Assembly (NCBI GenBank): GCA_947568835.1
Contig: OX387607.1
Span: 1,612,001 to 1,676,000 of the forward strand
Direction: 5' to 3'
Source: Protonemura montana
Lineage: Eukaryota > Arthropoda > Insecta > Plecoptera > Nemouridae
Length of the DNA: 64,000 nucleotides
Shown: positions 35,801-46,932 of the stretch, piece after piece
Layout: every line of letters starts with the position of its first letter
How positions within the stretch are numbered: the stretch's first letter is position 1
Notes under the pieces: generated by a model
What the model was told of the DNA's origin: nothing
Seen by the model: only the letters and a program-made list of their open reading frames with translations
Database searches by the model: none
Position numbers and translations under genes: made by a program

Positions 35801-37395
35801 AAGGAGGGAGACACTTACACCCTCAAGTCGACGTCCACTTTCAAGGACTACACCGTCTCGTTCAAGTAATATTATTTAGCATGTAGTCCATCTTTAAGAT
35901 ACTAAATCACGTTGAAGATACCAATCAAGATTGGTTGAGTGGTCTTTTTTAGAGCCATATTTTGATTTTATGCTGTGTTTTTGAAATTTGCTCTGCATTG
36001 AAGAGGTTTGCGGCCCTAGAAAGGGTCTCACGTCGCGACGTTTCGACGAGGCACGGTTCGTCATCTTCAGGAGAATGATGTTAAAAATGACAAAAATGTC
36101 AAAAATATCACAAATGTCAAAAATGAGAAAAATGTCAGAATTTATAAAGCAGAGGCGAATAATCTATAAGCTATGAGCTACCTATAAAGCAGAGGCTATG
36201 TATTACAAAACAATCGCCATGGTGGACTGGGAGGGGGCCCTGGAATTTTCTTGACAAAACATTAACATCATTCTTCTGAAGATGACTGAGATGAACGTCG
36301 AGACTTGAGACCGTTGAGTGTAGGTTCTAGGTAGAGAAACAACGTCAATGTTACAGTCTCTGCGTGAAAGATGGCCGCCAAATGACTACCTTACCGACAA
36401 AAATGCAGAGTACCGGAACATCACGTTAAGTGGAGCCACTGTCGTATGAAATTTAATTTCGATATTTCTCGTAGGTTTACTTGCTTTTTAATATCTTTAC
36501 GTGTATATCAATCGTTGAGGTAAACATTGTTGGAGAGTTTTTGAGCATGAACAGTCTCAAAAGCGAGTTAACCTACGAGAAATATCGAAATTAAAATTCA
36601 GACGACAGTGGCTCCACTAATAGGGCCGCAAGCCTCTTCAACACAGAGCAAAACCGAAAAACACATCATAACATTTGAAATTTCTTGCCCATTTGTGTTT
36701 TCTTTCTCTTTTATTCACAAGTTTCCGAATTAATTGAGTGAATTTTGACTGTTTTTTTTTGTCAAACTACTGATGACAAACCTTCTGATGACAAATCTCC
36801 TGATGACAAACCTTCTGATGACAAACCTCCTGATGTTACAGACTAGGTGAGGAGGTCGAGTACGACACCCCCGACAGCCGCAAGGTGAAGTCCATCTTCA
36901 CGGTGGAAGGCAACAAGCTAATCGAGGTGCAGAGAGGGGACAAGACCACCACCCTCATCAGGGAATACAGCGACGCTGAGCTCAAGATCGTGAGTTGCCT
37001 TACAGAGGGTCGAAATAAGGGGTGGTTATAAGGGGATGAACATTTCATGGTGTTTGATTTCTGATATGTGTAAACTAGCATGAGTTGTTGAGATTTATTA
37101 AGTTCGTACTTGATTAATTACCTTGTCTGAGGCTTACAACTGTATTAATCAACAAGAATTATGAGCTGTCCACAAATTCTCACCGCAGGGCACGGTTTTC
37201 TTGCTTTTCCAAGATTTTATTTTTTTACAAGCTTTTCCCAAGATGCTAACATATTTGTGGATACGGTTTTTTTGCCTAACCCTCTGGTCCATTCCTCTTG
37301 ATTTGCCTCGATGTTGACTCCAACGATTTATTCCTCCGCAGACCCTTTCCGTCGACGACGTTGTGGCATCTCGAGTCTACAAGAAGTCCGGATAA
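32855..37395 (+). CDS. Fatty-acid-binding protein 2 (four coding exons)
   Basis: Coding exons are 32855-32936, 35742-35865, 36842-36989 and 37342-37395. All junctions are GT-AG in phase and give 135 residues plus stop. Family marks are ...FLGRKFKLDHESTVNFDAYM, the repeated strand motifs TYTLKSTSTFKDYTVSFK and DSRKVKSIFTVEGNKLIEVQ, and the C-terminal R129-x-Y131 (ASRVY) that holds the fatty-acid carboxylate. The role is intracellular lipid transport. The three introns match the classic vertebrate FABP positions; the second (within ...SFK/LG) is missing from FABP-1. Intron 1 carries tRNA-SINEs and a 5S SINE, and intron 2 carries nested foldback elements. The start codon context is CAAGATGG. Telomere-like and 9-bp minisatellites lie within 0.2-0.75 kb upstream, so the promoter is compressed against repeats. 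Polyadenylation signal at 37466-37471. Confidence 0.95.
32965..33145 (+). repeat. tRNA-derived SINE copy in FABP-2 intron 1
   Basis: Contains cctctcaaaaatcgat, a tRNA-like 3' half with B-box GGTTCGATCC, then cgtttgggcaccaatttttg and gtgttcccaataataaaata. The tail gcgtttgcaatttaaataag is shared with the 33.6 and 33.97 kb copies. Confidence 0.65.
33467..33990. repeat. Head-to-head inverted pair of tRNA-derived SINEs
   Basis: A minus copy (33467-about 33640) and a plus copy (about 33690-33990) of the same repeat face each other. The plus copy shows a nearly complete tRNA-like core: AGCTCAATGGGTTAGAGCAA (A box), GGGGTTCGTGTCC (B box), then cgtttgggcatcaattattg and an AATAAAAT-rich tail. The minus copy retains gactcgaaccccgatctcc and ttgagctacttggac. 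The 5' unique part of the plus copy is the segment also found at 8.65-8.75 kb. Transcripts could fold into a long hairpin. Confidence 0.75.
35110..35670 (+). mobile_element. 5S-derived SINE with three heads (locus 7)
   Basis: A partial head plus two to three 91-bp units (35115-35370), then body (35370-35550), cat/tca tail and CAGTGCGTCGTTAAACACAA end. Inserted in the plus orientation in FABP-2 intron 1, only about 75 bp upstream of the acceptor of exon 2. Confidence 0.85.
35963..36675. mobile_element. Foldback element interrupted by a nested MITE
   Basis: The left arm (about 35974-36080: tgtgtttttg, tgaagaggtttgcggcccta, cacgtcgcgacgtttcgacg, catcttcaggagaatgatg) is matched by inverted segments at 36262-36311 (catcattcttctgaagatga ... 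gagacttgagacc) and 36621-36664 (tagggccgcaagcctcttca ... aaaaacaca). The two right-arm pieces are separated by the nested MITE at 36312-36621, which dates the MITE as the later insertion. Exact termini and TSD are unclear. It sits in FABP-2 intron 2. Confidence 0.65.
36312..36621. mobile_element. Truncated copy of the 401-bp foldback MITE
   Basis: Begins CGTTGAGTGTAGGTTCTAGG and carries the gtctctgcgtgaaa, ccttaccgacaaaaatgcag and cacgttaagtggagccactg motifs of the element at 3881-4281. The second arm stops at agtggctccacta and lacks the outer ~110 bp. Confidence 0.8.
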
Positions 37396-37465
37396 ACGAC
37401 TTTCGGTGGCACGGATCCTGAATTTCCTACAGCGCCTAGCTGCAGCATTGACAAATAATTCTGTC

Positions 37466-37471
37466 AATAAA
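37466..37471 (+). other. Polyadenylation signal of FABP-2
   Basis: AATAAA 71 bp past the FABP-2 stop codon. Confidence 0.65.
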
Positions 37472-38020
37472 ATTATCTATCTTCAGATATGTTGTTTATC
37501 TTCTGGGAGTTGTTACAATTGTACATTATCCAAGTATGTTTGCCAGCATTGTTGCCAGAATCTGCAGTGGTGCTGTTCATGATAAGTATTTACTCATTGA
37601 ATTATTTAAGAAGATCAAATTGTCTTGGGAAGGCTGAGGAATCGTTTCTCCTGAAAGATGTTTAAGCGCAGACTTCATGGCAGTTCCTACTCAACTTTGT
37701 ATAGAAAGTATTTGCATTTATTTCACCGAAAACTGAAGAGCACCCCTAGATGGTCACTAGCTTATTTTTAAAGACGCTGGTGCAATCGAGGATAGAATTT
37801 AAAACCATTGAGGGAGGAGGAGCAAGGATTTCTAAAACTGTTCCATCGATTTGAAACGTTTTCTCAAAGCGACCGATGATTCTAAAACTGGAGCGAAGTT
37901 GGAGTTCTGGAAGATTGACTTTCAAATATATTGTTTGACACTTGCATAAGATGCTGTACCTACTCGATATCACAGAATCATCCAGTACGTACACTGTAAG
38001 AGAAAACTCATTAGAAAAAA
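37472..38020. other. Intergenic DNA, nothing recognised
   Basis: Short open frames only; the one on the minus strand at 37746-38075 shows no motif. Confidence 0.4.
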
Positions 38021-38672
38021 TGGGTGTAGCTGTATCTTGTTGACACAGCCGAGATTTCTGCGTGACTACGTTCAACTACAGCGTAGGCACGTAGGCTAAC
38101 TACCGTACTGACCATACTTCACATTCAAGAAACCATAAAATCATAAAATATCTTCATCTGAGATGATTCAACAAGTCAACAATACGTGTGCTGGTAAAAC
38201 GCCACTGTGTATTGGAAATGTTTCTCACATGTAGTTCACATGCCGGGGGTCGGCGCCGGTGTTTGAGTGACAGGTTCGCTTGTACCAGGACTGGAACCCT
38301 GGACGAAGTCCTCGAAAATATGTCTGTTTTACGTCTCTCTTTATTTGGGTTGTGTTTTCATATATAATTTACATGCTGAAGGACTTAACAGATTGGGATG
38401 GAAGTGTCATCTTGCGATATATATATTTTATTTTGCATTAGTCTACTGACGAGTGCTAAAAACGCCGCCTCCTCTCACGCCTTCAATATTTTGTTTATCA
38501 AAAATAAAAAAAACTAACTCTAGAGAATTATCTGAACTATTGAGTGATAATAAATTGCACTCTTTCCCTTGCTTCTTGTAGACTGTAGGTCTTGTTACAA
38601 ATGTGCCATTTTGGAGAGCAAATCCGTACATGCCTCCCTATATAATGCGCTTTAAGACGTAGTCACGTCAAA
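38021..38672 (+). repeat. Unclassified dispersed repeat, copy 1
   Basis: Shares two blocks with 45383-45840: gggtgtagctgtatcttgtt...ctaccgtactgacca, and tctctttatttgggttgtg...gcgctttaagacgtagtcac. About 200 bp between the blocks is unique to this copy. No clear TIR, poly-A tail or TSD was found. Confidence 0.8.
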
Positions 38673-40167
38673 AAAGAACTCAACCTTTCGCTACAAAAAT
38701 TGTAATAAATAAATATGTATAGATAAATTTTTTAATTTTAAAGAGTTTAGTTGAGTTTAATGCCAGTGGTTTGAAGGGGAAGAAGTCTGGAAAGACAGAG
38801 GTTCTAGACGGGAGACTTGCTTTGCAGGATATCGCAGGACATGCGAGGCTGGCGATTAAGAAAATACAACGTTGTTTGGTTTTGTGCAGTTTTTGATTAA
38901 TTTATTTGAATTTGTTCGACAGGTGCTGTAACCTAGCGGTGCATTTTGTGGATGTTTCCATGACAAGATGTTTATGGCGTCACCAGGTTGACTGAGGGGG
39001 AGGGAAGTTACACTCTAAGACCCAGTGCGGTTAAGATCGGCATATTTAGTAACATCTGGTGCTTTCAGTAGGTAACCATCTTGAAATTGGCAGATTTTTT
39101 TACGCCAGACAAAAACACTTTTATTTGTAGTGCATGTGTTTATAAATTTAAGAAAAATGTTCAACTTTTTGATCCAATAAGTGGACCAAATTGTGAGCTA
39201 TATTGCAACGTGACATGTGAGAAAAACAATCTAAAATTCGCAGTTACTTTTGACCTGATTTTGATTTGATCTGAAAGTAAGTAATTCTTCTTTATGCAGG
39301 TATCATTTAGAATAAAGAGAATACATGAGCATGTAAAACACAATTGCACCATTTCACACGACCGCTTCAAGCTGTAGCATGCGTGGCCAGGTCATCAAAT
39401 AGTTCATCACCATTTAAAGATATATTTTACCACTGATTCATGTTCTCTTGTAATAAGTTGGGAGATTTATTAAAATAAAACCCTTTGATTCCACAGCAAA
39501 AAAAACTCGGTCCGTAAGAATAAAACCGGCAAATTTTCCGACCCCCAGCACCGGGTACATTATACTGCTTGGACGAATAATCATTCTCAGTAATACATAC
39601 GTTGATCATACAAGGGCACATAGAAAAAAACCTAGATTTAAATCCTGAGTTTTATTCAGAAAGAGCAGCAAGTTGATGAAAGTAATGCGTCAGGTTTTAA
39701 ATCAATTCCTGTGCTATTTGCACGTCAATGAAGGTGCCGTGCGCTCCGTCGGTTTTTTTGTTATTATTTTTTATTCATGGTTGGCTGGACATTTTTTCTT
39801 GTGCAGGTTTAAGACTTTCATTGTATGTTTTTGGGTCCTGACAAGAGGCAATTTTAAGATATGAAACCCATTTAACTCACCGATGCCAATTAGTAAATGC
39901 ACCAAACAGGACTCGAGGAAAATACCCTTGCAATAATTTTAACCAATAAGGCAAGTCTGAAGGAGTAGACCAGAACATGAAGAAACCTCGATAGTACGTT
40001 TTCAAGATATTTGTCTAATTTGGTAACCAGATAGAAATGAAGAAAGCTTGGCACGACAGGGTGTAATGCAAGCCGGGGGAGAGTTAGTTCTTAGGAGTCA
40101 TTCAAATCTAAATCTTCATCTTTGTCGTCTTCATCATGCAACTCAGAAACGGACAAAATTAAAAAAG
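38673..40167. other. Intergenic DNA, nothing recognised
   Basis: AT-rich, with short open frames lacking motifs. No repeat shared with the rest of the window was noticed. Confidence 0.4.
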
Positions 40168-40825
40168 CTACCAACCAGTGGCGGTTCGTGGGGCAAAAAA
40201 GTGGGAGGCACAAAAAAACACTTATAACAACACTCAACAGAATCCGCACCTTGCAGTTGGAATACAAAACCACGCGCACACGATAACGACACAGTTTCAC
40301 ACAAACTCACAAAAAAACAAGCAAACTCGCCCGCGTTCAAAGCAATTTAAATTTATATAGATATACTGATATAAATGTGGATTTTATGTAGAAAGGAGCA
40401 ATGGGGTTTATCCAGCGTCGATGGTACCTCTAGCAAATGCATTCGTGAAATATCGGGTCTGCTTCGGGTCACGTGATCTCGATCGGCTCGTAGATGCTTG
40501 GTGCCATCATGGATACCATGACCGTGCCACCCCTCTGACGTGGCTGTGACGTTTTAGGGCGATTCCGACCACCCCTCAAGCACCACCAAGCGGCGCGGTG
40601 CCTCAGCGTGCCTCACTTTTGCCCGCGGTGCCCTACCTGTATCGGCAATCCGCGCGACACCAGTGGACCGTGGGTTGCCTGCCAGCCGGTAGTTACGAAT
40701 TACGAGTGAAATTAAAAAGCTAAAGCGGAAACTTTTAAGGAAACCCAAAACCTCTCCTTCCCTTCCCTTTTTTTGGGGAGGCCGTGCCACAAGTGCCCCA
40801 TGCACAAACCGCCACTGCTACCAAC
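40168..40825. mobile_element. Non-autonomous hAT element with 8-bp TSD
   Basis: The element spans 40176-40817 (642 bp). It starts CAGTGGCGGTTCGTG and ends CACAAACCGCCACTG, with the direct repeat CTACCAAC at 40168-40175 and 40818-40825. The CAGTGGCGG terminus and 8-bp TSD are typical of hAT elements. No transposase is encoded. Its right TSD ends six bases from the stop codon of the minus-strand IR gene, so it supplies the start of that gene's 3' UTR. Confidence 0.9.
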
Positions 40826-42697
40826 ATTTTGTCATCGTGCAACCATCAAGAGTAAAATTACAAGCACACAAGACGTGAGATGGCGACTACCATCTGTCAC
40901 TAGAGAGCAGGCCAGTTCCAGCACAAAGATGGCTGCCACGGTGACCAATGAGATGGCGTAGATCCTGATGAACGGCTCAACCTTGGTCAACTCGATCTGT
41001 TGGAAACTGTCTGCGTCGTCGTGCGCAGTCGTTTCTAAAAACCTGCGCCGCGCAGCGACTTGACGTTGCACGAGACCGCCTTCCACCATGCGGCGCAGCC
41101 TGCAGACATAAGTGACGTCAGCAGGGGACGCCATATTGGAATCTATGTTTTAAGTTAAAAAATGATCAGCAGAGACTTCATACAGGCTGCAGTCAGAAAC
41201 CTAATTATACCCACTCTTTATAATCGTATTGTTTGCAACTAGCCGATGCTGGAAACGGAGAATTTGCTTTTCTATGCACTTTAGTCCATTGATCTTGCTT
41301 CTTAATGTCATGTTAAATGTGCATTGCGGCGTCTTCGTAATTTCCATTCATTGATATGAATCAAATTTTTCGGACAAAAGTTCTTGATTATACACAATTT
41401 TACAAATTGAAAACAATTTTTAAATTGGACCATGAATAAAAATTCCTTACGTTGCATCGTATACATAATTGGTATCAATTAAACTAAAGAAAAGTTCATA
41501 AAATACTATTGTCAAAGAACATGCCTCAACCTGGTGGCTGGAGATGGCTGAGTGATACTTCCTCACGATTTCATTGGAAGTTTGCTATGTTTCGGTGATT
41601 GTACTTTGCCTGTAGGCGTTGGCAAGTCAATGTTATGCAAAATTATTTTGATTTTTTGGTTTTGAAGTAATTCTGTGGCAAGTAAAATAATGTCACTCAC
41701 GAGTGGTTAATCAGACGCTTGAAACGAAACTTTTTTACCATCGGCACGGACACCCATCGCTTGAACTCGTCAGCCTGGGTGTCCACGATGGTGCAGTTGA
41801 ACTTCGCGATATCTTTACTTGCAGCGAAGTTGGAGAGCAGCAACGCGACGCGCTTCTCGCAAACCTCGGACTCGAGCACCGACAAATTGTGGATCTTCAC
41901 GGATCTCAGTTGCTTCATCAGATCTGTCCTAGTGTTCTTTGGCGGGAAACAAAGAGTAAATCACGCTGTTAGTTTCACCATGACAGGACCTTCATGACAG
42001 GACTAGCTGGCATCTGCTGGCTATGAGCGCCACTGAAATTCTGCTCCAACACAGCGCCACAACGTCACAACGTCACTTCCTACATCTTTTGTCTCTAGAA
42101 TAGCAGGACCTCGATTCGACTCTATTTTAATTGTGTTGCTAATAATATATACCCACTGATATTAGACCAGAATATAAGGATAGAAGCCAGTCTGAAAGAA
42201 GCTGGCCGCAATGGATGCAGCTGGCTGCTGGCTGGATTGTCAAAGATGGCTGCAAATGTGCCACCTTTTCTGGTCACTGCCCCTGATCTAATTGCCAATC
42301 CTTACCTTCACGCAGGGACCCGAACCGAAATGATTAAAGGTTCTGGTTCCGGTTCCGGTTCCTAATTTTTTCAAATTAGGGTTCTGGTTCTGGTTCCGGT
42401 TTTACGTTTTTAAAGGTTCCGGTTTCGGTTCCGGTTCCATATTGTGAAGAGGGGTTCCGGTTCCGGTTCCGGTTCCTAATTTTCTCAAATAAGGGTTCTG
42501 ATTCCGGCTTTAAGTTTAAAAAGGTTCCGGTTCCACTTAATAAATAAAGCGTTATTTTTTTAAATTTTGCTGTTGTACAGGTTCAAGTTTTAGTGGTTTT
42601 TAGTGACACTTAGTTTTGTTTTTCCATCTGCCAGGGACAGGTCTTTTTCCTCACGTTGGGTTTCAAAGCACACGAAGCCAGTTGCATAAAAGATAAG

Positions 42698-43788
42698 GGT
42701 GTAACTAGTGATGTATTGGTCAATGCACGCGGGTGTACGCAGTCCACCCACTATTAATTTTATTTTTGGCCGTACCCCCACTTTGAATTTTTGAGGGAAC
42801 GCAGGTGAATGCACGGGAAAGCAGTATTAAATTATGATTATTCGGAATATCCTGCACTTCTTTTTTTAAAAGCCGAAAATATCCCAGTTTAGGGTTTTAT
42901 TTCTAATAATCCACTTACTTAAAAATAGACCTAGCAAGAATGCCACTGTATGCGAACGTACTTAGAGTAGGTAGGCTGGAATTATGTCGGCGTCGTGACT
43001 TGCAACAAAGGGGTTAGTTAGAACCATATTACTGTTATCACGTAGGGAAGTCGGTAGCCGCTTTCGCGGCGTCGCACGGCGGTGCAAGCTCTCAGAAGCA
43101 AGCCCGCTTCAAATAATAAGAATTCGCAGGAAAGACAAAAATACAAACAATAAGCAAATTGCCACACATACGAGCCACACTGGACGAGTTAGTTCAATTC
43201 AAGATACAGAAGAGGAAGCAAGTGGATTTGCATTCCCTTTGGGGCCTTGCTCCTCCTAAAAAACCAAAATTTGGTTTGGGAGAAGTTGAAGACACCACCA
43301 ACGTCGAATGAAGAAGAGTTCAATGAAAAAGAGTCATTGTGGAAACTGATGTAATCTCCTCAACGCGAAAGTACGCGCGTATCTATGGATAGTTTCAACA
43401 AAAATTTAAACCAGTATTCGATTAAAATGATTGACTTTCTTTTACCAGATTCCCGAATCCCCACCAAATTTCAAGACTGCAACAATGTGGGAAGGTGTAG
43501 ACACGAGAGGGCGGCATTAATTTAATTTTCTCAAAATCATTACGTAATTAAAAATGCAGTTCTGACCATGTCATTCCAAGCCCAATTTCATCGTAAACTC
43601 GTAGATTGGCTCCAAAAGAAACCTTAGAATAAAAATTCACTTGGAGCTGCGCCCGAAGCCCCCTATTTCCACTCTTTCGGTGCATTCGCCTTGGGTCTCC
43701 TCCCCCCCCCCCCCCCACCGACACAAAAAAATTTGTCATTTTTGCGTACCCCCACTAAAAATTTTACGAATACATCACTGGGTGTAAC
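42698..43788. mobile_element. Second hAT element nested in the first
   Basis: The element spans 42706-43780 (1075 bp). Inverted ends are TAGTGATGTATT and AATACATCACTG, with TSD GGTGTAAC at 42698-42705 and 43781-43788. The CAGTGATGTA-type end is common among hAT elements. The left first base is T instead of C, so that end is slightly decayed. A coding-like stretch around 43174-43310 (for example TLDELVQFKIQKRKQVDLHS) may be transposase debris, but I cannot assign it. Confidence 0.85.
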
Positions 43789-43973
43789 GAAGTCGTAATA
43801 ATTTGTTTGATTCAATTTCTCTGCACCAGTAGAGTTACACAGTACTACTATGTACGGAGTAAAAAAGGCAGGCTAGTCCATCTCTATAAGACAAAGCATG
43901 CACGACAAGGGGTTAGTTTGTTTGAGGCTTTCAAGTAAAAAATGTAAAGAAATGGATTTACGGTTACACTCTG

Positions 43974-44260
43974 ATGGGGACAGGCAATGGGTTATTTAAC
44001 ACTAGACATAAAATTAACTATAAACTGGATAAACCAGCTTTTCAAAATTATAAAGGGGGCCTACCTATGCGGGTTGTGAGCTTTATAGGGCATTGCCGGC
44101 GGATCTTCAAATCAAAAAGGACAAGAAATTCAAAATTGTGCTCAAGAATTTTCTACTTGAAAAATGTTTTTATACTGTAAAAGATTTTATATTGTATAAG
44201 GTAGAGACAATGAAAAATTGTAGTGTAAATGTAAATATTATAGTACCTAAAAATGTTGCT
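43974..44260 (+). pseudogene. 3' remnant of a non-LTR retrotransposon reverse transcriptase
   Basis: Frame-shifted fragments resemble the C-terminal tail of the LINE ORF at the right end of the window: LYRALPADLQIKKDKKFKI, then LKNFLLEKCFYTVKDFIL here, against LKAYLIEKCFYSTKELFYVK at about 63733-63792. It sits inside the outer hAT element and has no intact ORF. Confidence 0.6.
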
Positions 44261-45382
44261 ATGGATACATAAGACGTGTATGTTGTTTAAAATGCCTTGT
44301 GTTTTCCCCAAACAAAATCGTGGATACAAGATGAGTCAATGGATGTTTTCGGAACAAACCAGTGAAACATTTTTTTTTCGTGTGGAAAAATTAAAAACAA
44401 AAAAGTTGTAAACAAAATAAGCAAATAATATTAATCTGAATTTCTGAAATCACAATATAACTTCGGAACCTTTATGGAACCTTTAAGGAACCGAAAAGAA
44501 CCCATGATTTAATAAGGGTTCCGGTTCCGGTTCCGGTTCTTGGAAATTAATAATAACGGTTCTGGTTCCGGTTTCGGTTCCAAGAAAATACGGGTTTTTT
44601 CGGGTTCCGGTTTCGGTTCCGGTTCCGGTTCGGGTCCCTGCCTTCACGTACATGGTTTGAAAGTGTTGTAGCCAAACAACATGTATAAGAGGTCATAAGA
44701 CCCTTTTCTAATTTTTCACAATATGGGGTGACCTCCGGATAGCGCTGATGGCCATCTTTTTTAACAAACCTCTACAATTCGATGACTAGGGCGTTTCAAG
44801 GCTATTTCAGTTGTGTTATAGAATAGCGTTTTTTTTCTTTATTTATTTAATTTTCTTTTGGAAGGTGTATCTCGGATGGTTCTTTCGGTGCTTTCTGTTC
44901 GTTGAATGTTTGATTAAATTGGTAAAAACAGTTGTCATGAAAATTGTAATAAAACTTTGAAATGTTTAGGTTTTGCAAATTTGGTTCATATCGGAGTAGT
45001 GAAATATCAAGCTCATCAAAAATCATAATTTTAACTTAGAAATGTAATGGTAACATGAAATGGAAATGGTGATCAGGTTGTACCTGGATGGCGACGTAGG
45101 TGCTGCTTTGTTTGTCGCTGAAGACTCGGTAATCCGTCTTGAGCAGTTCGTCGATCCCTCGGAACGGTAAAGTCGGCGCAGTCGATAACAGTCCAGCCTG
45201 GTGGCAAAATCAGAAATCAGACTGCCCATTTCACATGGAAGCATTTTTAAAGCAAGTCCGCATGATTTCGATCCTTATTCTTTGTAATTTTCAAAACACT
45301 TTTTCAATCACTTTTTAACATTAAACTGATGAAAAGTACCAAAACCACGAAAACCACAATTGAAAACATAAAAAAAAAAACC

Positions 45383-45840
45383 GGGTGTAGCTGTATCTTG
45401 TTGATACGGCCGATATTTAAGCGTGACTACGTTCAACTACCGCGTAGGCACGTAGGTCAACTACCGTACTGACCAAAATTCACATGCAAGTTTTACATCT
45501 CTCTTTATTTGGGTTGTGTTTTCATATCTAATTTACATGCTGAAGGATTTTACAGATTGGGATGGAAGTTTCATCTTGCGATATATATATTTTATTTTGC
45601 AAATTAGTCTAATGACGAGTGCTAAAAACGTCGCCTCCTCTCACGCCTCGAATATTTATTTTATCGAAAATAAAAAAAAAGTACTTTTAGAGAATTATCT
45701 GAACTATTGAATGATAATAAGTCGCACTCTGTCCTTAGCTTCCTGTAGGCTGTAGGGCTTGTTACACATGTGCCATTTTGGAGAGCGAATCCGTACATGC
45801 CTCCCTATATAATGCGCTTTAAGACGTAGTCACGTCAAAA
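45383..45840 (+). repeat. Unclassified dispersed repeat, copy 2
   Basis: Copy of the repeat at 38021-38672 without its roughly 200-bp middle. Inserted in the IR intron between exons 7 and 8. The end agacgtagtcacgtcaaaa is identical in both copies. Confidence 0.8.
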
Positions 45841-46880
45841 TAGCTGGGCTCTTTGTGAGATCTGTAGATCAGGGACTCTCAAGATGGCGGTCTTGGCTTC
45901 AAAGTCTCTCCATGGCAACCGCTATCCAGATTATAATGTGTTATCATTGATTGGCAGAGTCGCTTCCCTTCACTGGCACGGTGCACACCTGCAGCTGGCT
46001 GACGAAGAACGCGTTCAGGAGGAGTCCGGTCCAGATGGAGGCGACGCAGAGGATCCGACCCGACGCGCTGCCTGGTAAACGCTCCCACCCTGCAGACACA
46101 GTTCTGCTGAGCAAACGAGCCGGCAACACGTGGTAACGGTAGGCGCTATAATAGGTGCCGATTATGACCGCCCTTTTTCCAGAAACTTTCACAACTTGTA
46201 ATTCACTGAGTCTATAGGAACATGTTTTCCTTGCTATATTTTGGTATTGGAATCCGTGCTGATCGTCTACGCTCCATAGCAATATTTGACATTGGTAGGT
46301 ACCTAGTAAAACAAACATCCCTTATCATTGTCATCTCAGATTGCCTGGCCGTGATATCGCCAGGAAAACAATATCTGGTTTTGGGTCGAACTACCATCTT
46401 GATTAGGAGTTAAGAGAAGCAATTAAAAAACAATAAAGACTCACTTACAGCACATGGCATATCACGTGCTCATGTATTATTCTTCTCTAAGCTGGGGTCC
46501 AACTAACGCTGCTCGGGACTTTTTGACGGGACCTTCTTTGTGTCTCTCATTGTACATAGGTGTGACAACTAATTATAGGGACCCTTAATTCTAAGAAAGA
46601 CAGTGGCTCTATCTAAAATCATTTTTGCAAACACAGTTTGACATGGCGCTTGGACAAACCCAACAGCTGTTTTAACAGGGAGGTCGACATGAAGTAGGTA
46701 CCCAATAATTCATCAACCCAGAGCCTGAAGTACCTTGTATGCAAGCGTTACCCAGCGTGAGCAGAAACCCATCGACAAACGTGAACGGCGGCTTGGGGTC
46801 GCCGCCAAACTGATGTGCAACGCGGGTCGCCACCACCAGGGTGACTGTCAGCGCTAGCAGCGCTGCGCAGCTCGCTGCCC

Positions 46881-46932
46881 ACGTGCGCAGCGTGAAGGTG
46901 CGAAGCACGTGCGCAGCGTGAAGGTGCGAAGC
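46881..46932. repeat. 26-bp tandem duplication inside an IR coding exon
   Basis: Two exact 26-bp units, 46881-46906 and 46907-46932, begin acgtgcgcagcgtgaaggtg. The next four bases repeat the unit start. As 26 is not a multiple of three, the IR frame shifts. Confidence 0.97.

Larger units (their letters stand above)
42305..44648. mobile_element. hAT element with CCGGTT-rich ends, 8-bp TSD
   Basis: The element spans 42313-44640 (2328 bp). Termini are CAGGGACCCGAACCG and CGGTTCGGGTCCCTG, with TSD CCTTCACG at 42305-42312 and 44641-44648. The ends are packed with repeats of ggttccggttcc (about 42340-42535 and 44510-44635), presumably transposase-binding subterminal repeats. Inside are a second hAT element and a LINE remnant. 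It lies in the IR intron between exons 8 and 9. Confidence 0.92.

Noticed and set aside
40554-40805. 83-codon minus-strand ORF as a transposase
   Set aside because: It lies wholly within the 642-bp non-autonomous hAT element and has no recognisable transposase motif.
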